24,463 nt of DNA. Origin: an uncultured Polaromonas sp. Lineage in GTDB: Bacteria > Pseudomonadota > Gammaproteobacteria > Burkholderiales > Burkholderiaceae. Within the stretch, counting starts at the first letter, position 1. The number at the start of each line of letters is the position of its first letter. The notes under the pieces are model-generated. The model saw nothing but the letters and a program-made list of their open reading frames with translations. It was not told the DNA's origin and made no database searches. The stretch spans positions 1 through 24,463 of the forward strand of contig CAMLDT010000027.1 in NCBI GenBank assembly GCA_946479075.1, given 5' to 3'. The position numbers and the translations under genes were made by a program. Of the stretch, positions 6,465-13,154 are shown in pieces.

Positions 6465-9098
6465 TCAGGATTTGCGCAGACGGGCAGGGGCCCTGACCAT
6501 TGCAGCCGGCTTGAAACCCATGGCTTTCATGGCCGCGGCCAGGCTCGTCCGCGAGGCTTCGTAAGCTGCCCACGGCGTGTTGCCCGTGGTCAGACGCTCG
6601 CCGATGTTGCCTGCATGCCAGTGCGCTGCGCTGGTGAGGTCTTCCAGTTCTTCCCACGCGACAGGCACCGACACGCCCATGCCCGGCCGCGCACGCACCG
6701 ACCAGGCACAGACCGTGGTGGCCCCAAAACCGTTGCGCAGGTAGTCCGGGAAGATCTTGCCGACGCGGTTGCGCGGGCCGCTTTTGGCGACAAAGCGTTC
6801 AGGAATCACGGCAGACAGGTGCTGGACGATGGCCTGGGAAAAGTCCTTGACCGTGTCCCAGTACCTCAGGGGCTTGAGCGGCACCACCAGGTGCAGGCCC
6901 TTGCCGCCGCTGGTTTTGAGAAAACATGGCAGTCCCAGCTCCTGGAGAAACGCGCGCACCAATTGCGCACTCTCCTGAACCTCGCGCCATGAAACGCCTT
7001 CGCCGGGATCGAGATCGAAGGTCATGCGGTCGGGCTTGCCGATGTTTCGCCTGGTGGCGTTCCAGGTGTGAAACTCCATCACGTTGAGCTGCGCAGCGGC
7101 CAGCAAGGCTTGCGCCGACGCCACTTCCAGCAGCGGGCCGTGCCCCGGGTCCAGCGAAGGATCCAGCAGCTTGATGCCCGGAATGCTCGTGGCTTCAGCG
7201 TGTTTCTGGAAAAACAGTTCGCCATCGATGCCCCCAGGTGCCCGCACCAGCGCCACCGGCCTGGCCTTCAGGTGCGGCAGGATCAGGGGTGCCACACGTA
7301 CGTAATGCTCGACCAGGTCCAGCTTGGTCAGGCCGGTGCTGCTGTCAATCACCCGTTCCGCATGGGTGATGCGCATCTTGCCGGTATCAACGGCGGGCGG
7401 GGCGGCGGTTTTTTTTGCTGCTGGTGCTGCTGATGATGCAGATGCTGAGCGGCGGCTTGAACGGGTTTTCATGATTTTCTCCACAGGGGTCGCAGATTCC
7501 CGGACGACCTTGCGCGCGTCCTTGTCGGTGCGCAGGCCCTGGAAAACCGAATGTCGGATAGACCCGGTGTGCGTCCACTGGGCAAACACCACTTCGGCCA
7601 GCAGCTTCGGCTCGACCCAGTGGCCCTTCACCGATGACGCCGGGGCGTCGAATGCGGGCGTGTCCCGTTTCAATGGTTTCAGATGTTTGAGGATGTCCCG
7701 CAGCGTCTTCTCGTCAAAGCCGGTGCCGACATTTCCGACGTAGTTGAGCTTGCCCCTGGCGTCATACACACCCAGCAACAGTGCGCCCAGGCCGGTACGC
7801 GAACCCTTGGGGTCGGTGTAGCCGCCAATGACAAACTCCTGGCGCAGCTGGGTTTTCACCTTGATCCAGTCCGTGGAGCGGCGAGACACGTAGGTCGATG
7901 TCGCCCGCTTGCCGATCACGCCCTCCAGGCCCAGTTGCCGAGCCGTCGCCAGCAGGTCCTCGCCGCCGTTCTCGAAGGTCTCGCTGAATTTCAGATGCGG
8001 CTGGTCCGCTGCCTTGACCAGCCGGCGCAGGATGTCGCGCCGCTCCACCAGCGGCAGCTGCCGCAGGTCGTGGCCGTTGTAGAAGGGAAGGTCGAAAACG
8101 TAGTAAATGATTTGCGCCGTGCTGGCCTTGTCGAAAGCGTTTTGCAGCGCGCCGAAGTCGGGCACACCCTCCGGGCTCTGCACAACAATTTCACCGTCCA
8201 CCCAGCCCGAGCGCAGGCCCAGGGCCGCCAGCGCTTGAACCAGCGCGGGCATTTTGGCCGACCAGTCGTGGCCGTTGCGGGTGAAACACTGCACCGACTT
8301 GCCGTCGATGCGGCTCAGCAGGCGGTAGCCATCGAACTTGATTTCGTACAGCCATTCGCCCGGTGTGTTGTGTTCGGGCACGCTGCTGACCAGTGTGGCG
8401 AGTTCGGGCACAAGCTGATCGGGCAGGGCGGCCTTGACCGCTCCTGCCGGGAGTTTTTCTTTGGCAGTTTGGGTGGACGCTTTTTTGCCCGCAGCTGTTT
8501 TGCCCGCTGCCCTGGCGACCGTCTTCAGCTTGGCCGGCAGCGGTTGGCCGGTAATGACGCTGTCGGGCAGCGCCTCCAGCACGTCGTAGTCGGCGGCGGA
8601 CCGCACCTCCTCGTCTTTTTCCTTGATCAGCAGCCAGGGCGGCTGGCGCTCGTCGCCCTTGCCGTGCATGCGCACCAGTGTCCAGTGGCCTTTGAGTTTT
8701 TCGCCCTGCAGCTCGAACTTCAGCTTGCCACTTCGGAGCCCCGCCACCGGGTCGCCCACCGGCAGCCAGGTGCCGCGGTCCCAGACGATCACGTTGCCCG
8801 CACCGTACTGCTTTTCAGGAATGTTGCCCTCAAAGCTGCCATAGGAAATCGGATGGTCCTCCACCTGGACCGCCATACGCTTGACCTTGGGATCCAGGCT
8901 GGGTCCCTTGGGAACGGCCCAGCTTTTCAGCGTGCCGCCGATCTCCAGCCGGAAGTCATAGTGCAGCCGGCTGGCGTCATGTTTCTGCACCACAAACCGC
9001 CGGGCTTTCGAGCGGCGCCCGCCGGCGGCCGGCTCCGGCGTGCGTTGGAAGTCCCGCTTGCTGCGGTAGCTCGCCAGAAGGTCGTCAGCTTTCGCCAT
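6465..9098 (-). CDS. ligD: Multifunctional DNA ligase LigD (phosphoesterase-ligase-polymerase)
   Basis: This 877-residue enzyme is for non-homologous end joining of double-strand breaks with Ku. Domain order is phosphoesterase, ligase, polymerase, as in Pseudomonas-type LigD. Residues 35-150 are the 3'-phosphoesterase domain, with KHDASRLHYDFRLE (His40, His46, Asp48, Arg50) and VEDHPISYGSFEG (His82). Residues 230-530 are the ATP-dependent ligase, with the adenylation motif EIKFDGYRLL (Lys254), followed by an OB-fold region. A Lys/Ala-rich linker lies near 550-575. Residues 580-877 are the archaeo-eukaryotic primase-like polymerase, with MTFDLDPGEG (Asp695, Asp697) and KTSGGKGLHLVVPL. All three active sites look intact. 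The gene begins 21 bp after the ku stop on the same strand, so it is the second gene of a ku-ligD operon. The Shine-Dalgarno is weak. Confidence 0.96.
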   Translation of the reverse strand: MAKADDLLASYRSKRDFQRTPEPAAGGRRSKARRFVVQKHDASRLHYDFRLEIGGTLKSWAVPKGPSLDPKVKRMAVQVEDHPISYGSFEGNIPEKQYGAGNVIVWDRGTWLPVGDPVAGLRSGKLKFELQGEKLKGHWTLVRMHGKGDERQPPWLLIKEKDEEVRSAADYDVLEALPDSVITGQPLPAKLKTVARAAGKTAAGKKASTQTAKEKLPAGAVKAALPDQLVPELATLVSSVPEHNTPGEWLYEIKFDGYRLLSRIDGKSVQCFTRNGHDWSAKMPALVQALAALGLRSGWVDGEIVVQSPEGVPDFGALQNAFDKASTAQIIYYVFDLPFYNGHDLRQLPLVERRDILRRLVKAADQPHLKFSETFENGGEDLLATARQLGLEGVIGKRATSTYVSRRSTDWIKVKTQLRQEFVIGGYTDPKGSRTGLGALLLGVYDARGKLNYVGNVGTGFDEKTLRDILKHLKPLKRDTPAFDAPASSVKGHWVEPKLLAEVVFAQWTHTGSIRHSVFQGLRTDKDARKVVRESATPVEKIMKTRSSRRSASASSAAPAAKKTAAPPAVDTGKMRITHAERVIDSSTGLTKLDLVEHYVRVAPLILPHLKARPVALVRAPGGIDGELFFQKHAEATSIPGIKLLDPSLDPGHGPLLEVASAQALLAAAQLNVMEFHTWNATRRNIGKPDRMTFDLDPGEGVSWREVQESAQLVRAFLQELGLPCFLKTSGGKGLHLVVPLKPLRYWDTVKDFSQAIVQHLSAVIPERFVAKSGPRNRVGKIFPDYLRNGFGATTVCAWSVRARPGMGVSVPVAWEELEDLTSAAHWHAGNIGERLTTGNTPWAAYEASRTSLAAAMKAMGFKPAAMVRAPARLRKS

Positions 9099-9119
9099 CG
9101 CGCATCTGTTCGCCCGGTG

Positions 9120-10025
9120 TCAGGCTGCCTTTCGCCGGGCTGCAGGCTTGCGGGTAGTTTTGGCTGCCGGCTTTTTGCCCGTTGTTTTTGCGGCTGTCTT
9201 TGCGGTGCTGGCCGCACCGCCCTTGTTGCGCAGGCTGCGCTGCAGCAGTTCGGTCAGGTCGATGATCTTGGCGCCAGAGCGCCCGTTGCTTCCCTCGTCC
9301 TCCTCAGGCTGCTCCACCGTTTCAAGCTTGCCTTCCTTCACCTTCTGCTTGACCAGCGCCATGATGTCGTCCTTGAACGAATCCGTGAACTGATCCGGCT
9401 TCCATTTGCCGGTCATGTCGTCCACCAGCTGTTTGGCCATGGACAGTTCCTTCTCGCTCAGCCCTGCGGCTTTGGCGCCCTCCGGCGGCAGGTCCAGGTC
9501 TTCCCAGGTGCGAATGTCGGCGCCCCAGCGCAGCAGGTTCAAAATCAGTCCGGGGCCTGAGGGCACCAGCACGGCCAGGTGTTGCTTGGTCTGGATAACC
9601 ACGCGCGCAATACCGACGCGGCCGGTTTTCAGCAGGGTGTCCCGCAGCAACGCGTAGACCTTCTTGCCCTTGTTGATCGGTGCGACGTAATAGGGTCGTT
9701 CGAGATAGACGAAAGGGATGTCCGTGTTGGGCACAAAACTTTCAATCTCGATGGTTTGTGTCGTCTTGGGGTAAGCGCCGGCGATTTCGTCCGCGCTGAG
9801 CACCACGTACTGGCCGTCTTCATACTCCACGCCTTTGACGATGTTTTCCTTGGTGATTTCCTTGCCGGTCTTCTTGTTGATGCGCTTGTAGCCGACCGGG
9901 TCCATGCTGCGCTTGTCCAGCCAGTCAAAGTCCACGCCGCTCTCTGTGGTTGCGGAGTGCAATGAGACCGGGATGTGCACCAGCCCGAAGCTGATGGCAC
10001 CTTTCCAGAGCGCTCGCGACGCCAT
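9120..10025 (-). CDS. ku: Ku, DNA end-binding protein of non-homologous end joining
   Basis: This 301-residue protein starts at ATG 10025 with GGAGG upstream. The N-terminus, MASRALWKGAISFGLVHIPV, is the classic bacterial Ku opening, followed by the beta-barrel core (DPVGYKRINKKTGKEI, YYVAPINKGKKVYALLRDTL, RVGIARVVIQTKQHLAVLVP). Bacterial Ku forms a homodimeric ring on broken DNA ends and recruits LigD. After about residue 265 there is a Lys/Ala/Thr-rich basic tail (AKTTGKKPAAKTTRKPAARR) of the kind that binds DNA and tunes LigD recruitment. Length is normal for the family. It is the first gene of the operon with ligD. Upstream is a 345-bp region shared with a divergent gene. Confidence 0.97.
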   Translation of the reverse strand: MASRALWKGAISFGLVHIPVSLHSATTESGVDFDWLDKRSMDPVGYKRINKKTGKEITKENIVKGVEYEDGQYVVLSADEIAGAYPKTTQTIEIESFVPNTDIPFVYLERPYYVAPINKGKKVYALLRDTLLKTGRVGIARVVIQTKQHLAVLVPSGPGLILNLLRWGADIRTWEDLDLPPEGAKAAGLSEKELSMAKQLVDDMTGKWKPDQFTDSFKDDIMALVKQKVKEGKLETVEQPEEDEGSNGRSGAKIIDLTELLQRSLRNKGGAASTAKTAAKTTGKKPAAKTTRKPAARRKAA

Positions 10026-10228
10026 GGTCAGTGGCCTCCGCGATTGATCAAACAGCGGCGGGGGCGAGGGAAAGCAAGTCGGAAAAACATCGGTAAATCC
10101 CTGAAGGCATGAACGTCTGGCAAATACGCGACTGCCTCATGGAGAGGGTGCATAGGGGCAGGGCGGGAGTAGAGGAGAGCGTAAAAGCCGCACGGTGCGG
10201 GACGTGTCGGCAGGCGGCCAGCGCCACC

Positions 10229-10250
10229 GTAGGACGGCAGACTGTCCTAC
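10229..10250. promoter_or_regulatory. GTAGGAC inverted repeat in the ku / exported-protein divergent region
   Basis: GTAGGAC and GTCCTAC form a perfect 7-bp inverted repeat separated by 8 bp. It sits in the 345-bp gap 10026-10370, about 120 bp before the small exported-protein gene and about 200 bp before ku. The size and symmetry fit a dimeric regulator's operator, though an RNA hairpin is also possible. I see no clear -35/-10 pair nearby and nothing else of note in the gap. Confidence 0.4.
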
Positions 10251-10370
10251 ATCCGTGGCTTGCGACCCGCCCTAGGATGGAAAAGATGAAAAGCGCTTCA
10301 CCATCCAACCCACATCCCTTCGCCCGCTCTTGGCGCTGAGGGTTTGTCCAGTCCCAAGGAGGTCACACCC

Positions 10371-10661
10371 ATGACAAAACTTTCCGCCTTTTTCACCGCT
10401 GCCATTTTTGCGATGGCAGCTTCGGCAGCGCTGGCGCAGCCGGTCGCGATGGAGGAGCAGTTGCTCGAACGCGGCGCTGTGCCCGACACCACGCCGCAGC
10501 AACGCTACCGCACCGCCATCAACGAAGCCGGTGGCGGCTACAAGCTGTGGCTGGCTGAATGTGCCGCCATGGCGGGTGCCGAGCGCACGGCATGCCGCCG
10601 CGAGGCCAAGGCCGTGTATGACCGCGACATGGCCGCGGCCCGTGCCATCCTGCGCAAATAA
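10371..10661 (+). CDS. Small exported protein of unknown function, 96 aa
   Basis: ATG 10371 has a strong AAGGAGG eight bases upstream; an earlier in-frame ATG at 10344 lacks one and would spoil the signal peptide. Residues 1-22 are a Sec signal (MTKLSAFFTAAIFAMAASAALA, cut before QPVA). The mature 74 residues are charged and helical (EEQLLERGAVPDTTPQQRYRTAINEAGGGYKLWLAECAAMAGAERTACRREAKAVYDRDM...), with two Cys (in AECAAM and RTACRRE) that could form a disulfide. Small Cys-pair periplasmic helical proteins of this type are common in Comamonadaceae, and I know of no assigned role. It is a single-gene unit closed by the terminator at 10693. Confidence 0.75.
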   Translation: MTKLSAFFTAAIFAMAASAALAQPVAMEEQLLERGAVPDTTPQQRYRTAINEAGGGYKLWLAECAAMAGAERTACRREAKAVYDRDMAAARAILRK

Positions 10662-10692
10662 ACAAGCAGCGGATTCCTGTCTCCTCCGTTTG

Positions 10693-10719
10693 GCCCCGCC
10701 TTTGAGCGGGGCTTTTTTT
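10693..10719 (+). terminator. Rho-independent terminator after the small exported protein
   Basis: A 7-bp perfect stem (GCCCCGC with GCGGGGC, 6-nt loop) is followed by seven T. It lies 31 bp after the stop at 10661 and just upstream of the MarR-operon promoter, insulating the two units. Confidence 0.9.
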
Positions 10720-10728
10720 GCCGATGCC

Positions 10729-10752
10729 ATGTGGTTGCGCGCGCAACCACAT
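10729..10752. promoter_or_regulatory. Perfect 24-bp palindrome, candidate MarR-family operator
   Basis: The half-site ATGTGGTTGCGC is followed directly by its exact reverse complement GCGCAACCACAT, with no spacer. It covers the -35 box and the front of the spacer of the promoter below, so a bound dimer would block RNA polymerase. GC-rich-centred palindromes of this length are typical MarR-dimer sites, and a MarR gene is the third gene of the operon it controls. The symmetry is seen directly; the regulator assignment is inferred. Confidence 0.72.
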
Positions 10753-10763
10753 CGGTTTATAGT
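10735..10763 (+). promoter_or_regulatory. Sigma-70-type promoter of the monooxygenase-DUF2783-marR operon
   Basis: TTGCGC at 10735-10740 and TATAGT at 10758-10763 are separated by exactly 17 bp. The ATG of the first gene is at 10789, and AAGGA lies 12-16 bases before it. The -35 hexamer is the centre-left of the 24-bp palindrome. Confidence 0.65.
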
Positions 10764-10788
10764 GCGGGCTGCAAGGAAAAAAGCAGCC

Positions 10789-12372
10789 ATGGCCGTCGAT
10801 GTATCCCCGCTTCCCCCACATGTCCCCGTGCTGATCGCCGGCGGCGGGCCGGTTGGCCTGACGCTGGCAGCCTTGCTCTCGCGCCAGGGCATCGCCTGCC
10901 TGGTGATCGAAGCCGATGAGGCTTACTGCAGCGGCAGCCGCGCCATCTGCATGTCGCGCCGCTCGCAGGAAATCCTGGGCTGGGTCGGCGCCGACCGGCC
11001 GCTGGTGGATAAAGGCCTGTCCTGGGTCGGCGGTCGCAGCTATTACCGCGACGCCGAGGTGTTGCACTTCCAGATGCCCAGCGAGCCGACCCAGCGCTTT
11101 GCGCCCATGGTCAACATCCAGCAGTTTTATGTGGAAGAGTTTGCGCACCGCGCGGGCACTGAACTCATGGATGTGCGCTGGTCGAGCCGTGTCGCCGCCG
11201 TGCGTCCGCTGGCCACCGGCGCCGAGGTCGATGTCCAGGACGCGGCCGGCCTGTACACCGTGCGCGCCGACTGGGTGGTGGCCTGCGACGGCGGACGCAG
11301 CACGGTGCGCGAGCAACTCGGCCTGCAACTGAAGGGTACGCAATACGACGGCAAATACGTCATCGTCGATGTGGTGCAAAAAACGAAACGCGCGGTCGAG
11401 CGCCTGGCCTGGTTCGACCCGCCGTCCAACCCCGGCTCGACCATCCTGATGCACCGCCAGCCCGACGACATCTGGCGCATTGATTACCAGATCCGTGACG
11501 ACGAAGACCCGGTCGAAGCGGTCAAGCCTGAGAACGTGTTGCCACGCGTGCAGAGCCATTTGCGCATGATCGGCGAGGACGAACCCTGGGAGCCGCTGTG
11601 GATTTCCATTTACAACGCCAAGTGTTTGACGCTGGACAGCTACCGCCACGGCCGCGTGTTTTTTGCCGGGGATGCAGCGCACCTGGTGCCTATCTTCGGC
11701 GTGCGCGGCCTCAACTCCGGGCTGGACGACGCGGGCAACCTGGCCTGGAAGCTGGCCGCCGTGGTTGAGGGCAGGGCGGCGGACAGCCTGCTCGATTCCT
11801 ACTCGGTGGAGCGCGTGCATGCCGCGCGCGAAAACATTGCTTACGGCGCCAAAAGCACCGAGTTCATGGCGCCGCCCAACTTCGCTTTCAGGCTGATGCG
11901 CGAGGCGACCCTGCGGCTGGCGCTCAGCGACGACCATGTGCGCCCGCTGATCAACCCGCGGCAATCCTCGCCCATCACCTATGCCACCTCGCCGCTCAAT
12001 GGCCCGCAAGTAGGTGAGTGGGCCAGCGATCTGGCCGCACCCGGCGCGCCTGCGCCCGAGGCCTTGCTGGCAGGCCCCGACGGACCCCTGCACCTGACGC
12101 AGTGTTTTGGCCGCGATCTGTTGTGCCTGGTGTTTGCAGAAGGCGCTTTACCCGATGCACTGCGCGCCTTGCCCGAAAAGGGCGTCGCCGTGCTGGCCAT
12201 TGAACCCGATGCCGACACGCTGGGCCAGGCGCGGCAGCGCTACGGCCTGCCGGATGACAGGGCTGAAGCGCTGGTGCTGGTTCGGCCGGACGGCTATGTG
12301 ATGGGCCGCTGGCGCGGCCTGGACGCGGCGCCGCTGCTGGACACCCTCGAACAGAAAGGATTCAACGCATGA
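10789..12372 (+). CDS. Class A FAD-dependent aromatic monooxygenase
   Basis: This 527-residue flavoprotein belongs to the PobA/MhpA-like hydroxylase group, which uses NAD(P)H and O2 to hydroxylate phenolic rings. It shows the FAD dinucleotide motif LIAGGGPVGLTLA (Gly18, 20, 23), the second FAD/NAD(P)H motif ADWVVACDGGRSTVR (Asp167), and the ribose-binding GD motif RVFFAGDAAHLVPIFGVRGLNSGLDDAGNLAWKL (Asp295). A C-terminal thioredoxin-like region from about 410, as in larger phenol/MHP hydroxylases, is plausible. ATG 10789 is chosen because it follows the promoter; the open frame extends further upstream through the terminator. The stop overlaps the next gene (ATGA). The substrate cannot be read from sequence; the adjoining MarR gene suggests induction by an aromatic compound. 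Confidence 0.92.
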   Translation: MAVDVSPLPPHVPVLIAGGGPVGLTLAALLSRQGIACLVIEADEAYCSGSRAICMSRRSQEILGWVGADRPLVDKGLSWVGGRSYYRDAEVLHFQMPSEPTQRFAPMVNIQQFYVEEFAHRAGTELMDVRWSSRVAAVRPLATGAEVDVQDAAGLYTVRADWVVACDGGRSTVREQLGLQLKGTQYDGKYVIVDVVQKTKRAVERLAWFDPPSNPGSTILMHRQPDDIWRIDYQIRDDEDPVEAVKPENVLPRVQSHLRMIGEDEPWEPLWISIYNAKCLTLDSYRHGRVFFAGDAAHLVPIFGVRGLNSGLDDAGNLAWKLAAVVEGRAADSLLDSYSVERVHAARENIAYGAKSTEFMAPPNFAFRLMREATLRLALSDDHVRPLINPRQSSPITYATSPLNGPQVGEWASDLAAPGAPAPEALLAGPDGPLHLTQCFGRDLLCLVFAEGALPDALRALPEKGVAVLAIEPDADTLGQARQRYGLPDDRAEALVLVRPDGYVMGRWRGLDAAPLLDTLEQKGFNA

Positions 12373-12566
12373 CCGATGCCGACCTGGACCGCAGTTACAC
12401 CGCGCTGTGCGAAGCGCTGGCCAGTGTGGGCGAGGCGCAGGCGCCGCTGCTGCTGTCCATGCTGAGCCTGTCGCTGATGAGCCGCTTCGAGCATGCCGAC
12501 CAGGTGTTGCCGCTGATCGCCAATGCGCAGGCGCAGTGCGGGGCGGGACGCGGACATGGCGCGTAA
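12369..12566 (+). CDS. DUF2783 small protein
   Basis: This 65-residue protein has an ATG inside the stop of the monooxygenase gene (ATGA, 12369-12372), so it is translationally coupled; AAAGGA precedes it by about 8 bases. The sequence TDADLDRSYTALCEALASVG, then a hydrophobic Leu/Met helix (APLLLSMLSLSLMSRF) and ADQVLPLIANAQ, fits DUF2783. That family is often found next to flavin monooxygenases in betaproteobacteria. It has no signal peptide. A small partner or stabiliser of the monooxygenase is a reasonable guess, not shown. The gene overlaps the MarR gene by 11 bp. Confidence 0.75.
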   Translation: MTDADLDRSYTALCEALASVGEAQAPLLLSMLSLSLMSRFEHADQVLPLIANAQAQCGAGRGHGA

Positions 12567-13005
12567 ACCCCCGGCCTTGCCGCCGCTGGACCGCTTCCTC
12601 ACTTACCGCCTGCACCTGGTCAACAAGCTGACCGACAGGTTCAGCAGCGATGCCTACGCGGATGAGTTCGGCCTGCCGGTCGGCGAGGCACGTTGCCTCG
12701 CCGCCATTGGCAACTTCGCGCCCTTGTCGGTGGTGGAACTGGCGGCCAAAGCCAACCTCAACAAAGGCCAGGCCAGCCGTGCCGCCCAGGCGCTGGCCGA
12801 CCGCGGGCTGGTCAGCAAGAATGCCAGCGAGACCGATGGCCGCGGTGTGGTGCTGGCGCCGACCCCCGCCGGGCGCGCACTGTGGAGCCGGGTGATGGCG
12901 TTGATTGCACGCCGCAACGACGAAATTTTTGGCTGCCTGTCGGCCGCGGAACGGCAGCAACTGGGCGCCATGCTGGACCGCCTGATCGTCCACGCCCGGC
13001 GCTGA
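12556..13005 (+). CDS. MarR-family transcriptional regulator
   Basis: This 149-residue protein starts at ATG 12556, inside the end of the DUF2783 gene, with GGGACG upstream. It has the winged-helix layout of MarR: N-terminal dimerisation helix (DRFLTYRLHLVNKLTDRFSS), then LSVVELAAKANLNKGQASRAAQALADRGLV as the helix-turn-helix (about 57-90), the wing (SKNASETDGRGVVLAPTPAGRALW), and the C-terminal dimer helices. MarR proteins usually repress their own operon and are released by small phenolic ligands. As the third gene of the monooxygenase operon with a 24-bp palindrome over the promoter, autoregulation is the simplest model. The stop codon lies in an 11-bp tandem repeat. Confidence 0.93.
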   Translation: MARKPPALPPLDRFLTYRLHLVNKLTDRFSSDAYADEFGLPVGEARCLAAIGNFAPLSVVELAAKANLNKGQASRAAQALADRGLVSKNASETDGRGVVLAPTPAGRALWSRVMALIARRNDEIFGCLSAAERQQLGAMLDRLIVHARR

Positions 13006-13033
13006 TTCGCGGCTGATTCGCGGCTGAGTCGCG
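13001..13033 (+). repeat. Three tandem 11-bp units (GCTGATTCGCG) across the MarR stop codon
   Basis: GCTGATTCGCG occurs at 13001 and 13012, then GCTGAGTCGCG at 13023. The first unit contains the last bases and TGA of marR, so the array arose by duplication of the gene's own end. A related GCCTGATTCGG lies about 30 bp further on. Confidence 0.8.
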
Positions 13034-13097
13034 GTTTATGCACAGATCAGGCGGCTTTCGGGCCTGATTCGGCCCGCTGCAGAGCGAAAGTACCCAT

Positions 13098-13131
13098 TCA
13101 GGGTGTGCGCGAAGGCGTAAAACCTTAAAAT
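13098..13131 (+). promoter_or_regulatory. Weak candidate promoter of ygiQ
   Basis: TAAAAT at 13126-13131 is a fair -10 box in an otherwise GC-rich gap, 24 bp before the ygiQ ATG. The nearest -35-like hexamer, TTCAGG at 13098, is 22 bp upstream, longer than ideal. The mRNA leader would be very short. Confidence 0.3.
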
Positions 13132-13154
13132 AGCCGGTTGCCCCAAAGCCTCCC

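Noticed and set aside
5763..6992. 409-codon plus-strand open frame
   Set aside because: It is antisense to both lipoproteins and the end of ligD, has a repeat at its start and no coherent protein features.
7683..9560. 625-codon plus-strand open frame
   Set aside because: It is antisense to ligD and ku, whose motifs are unmistakable. It results from high-GC codon bias and has no recognisable domain.
10519..12093. 524-codon minus-strand open frame
   Set aside because: Antisense shadow of the FAD monooxygenase; it also crosses the terminator and promoter region.
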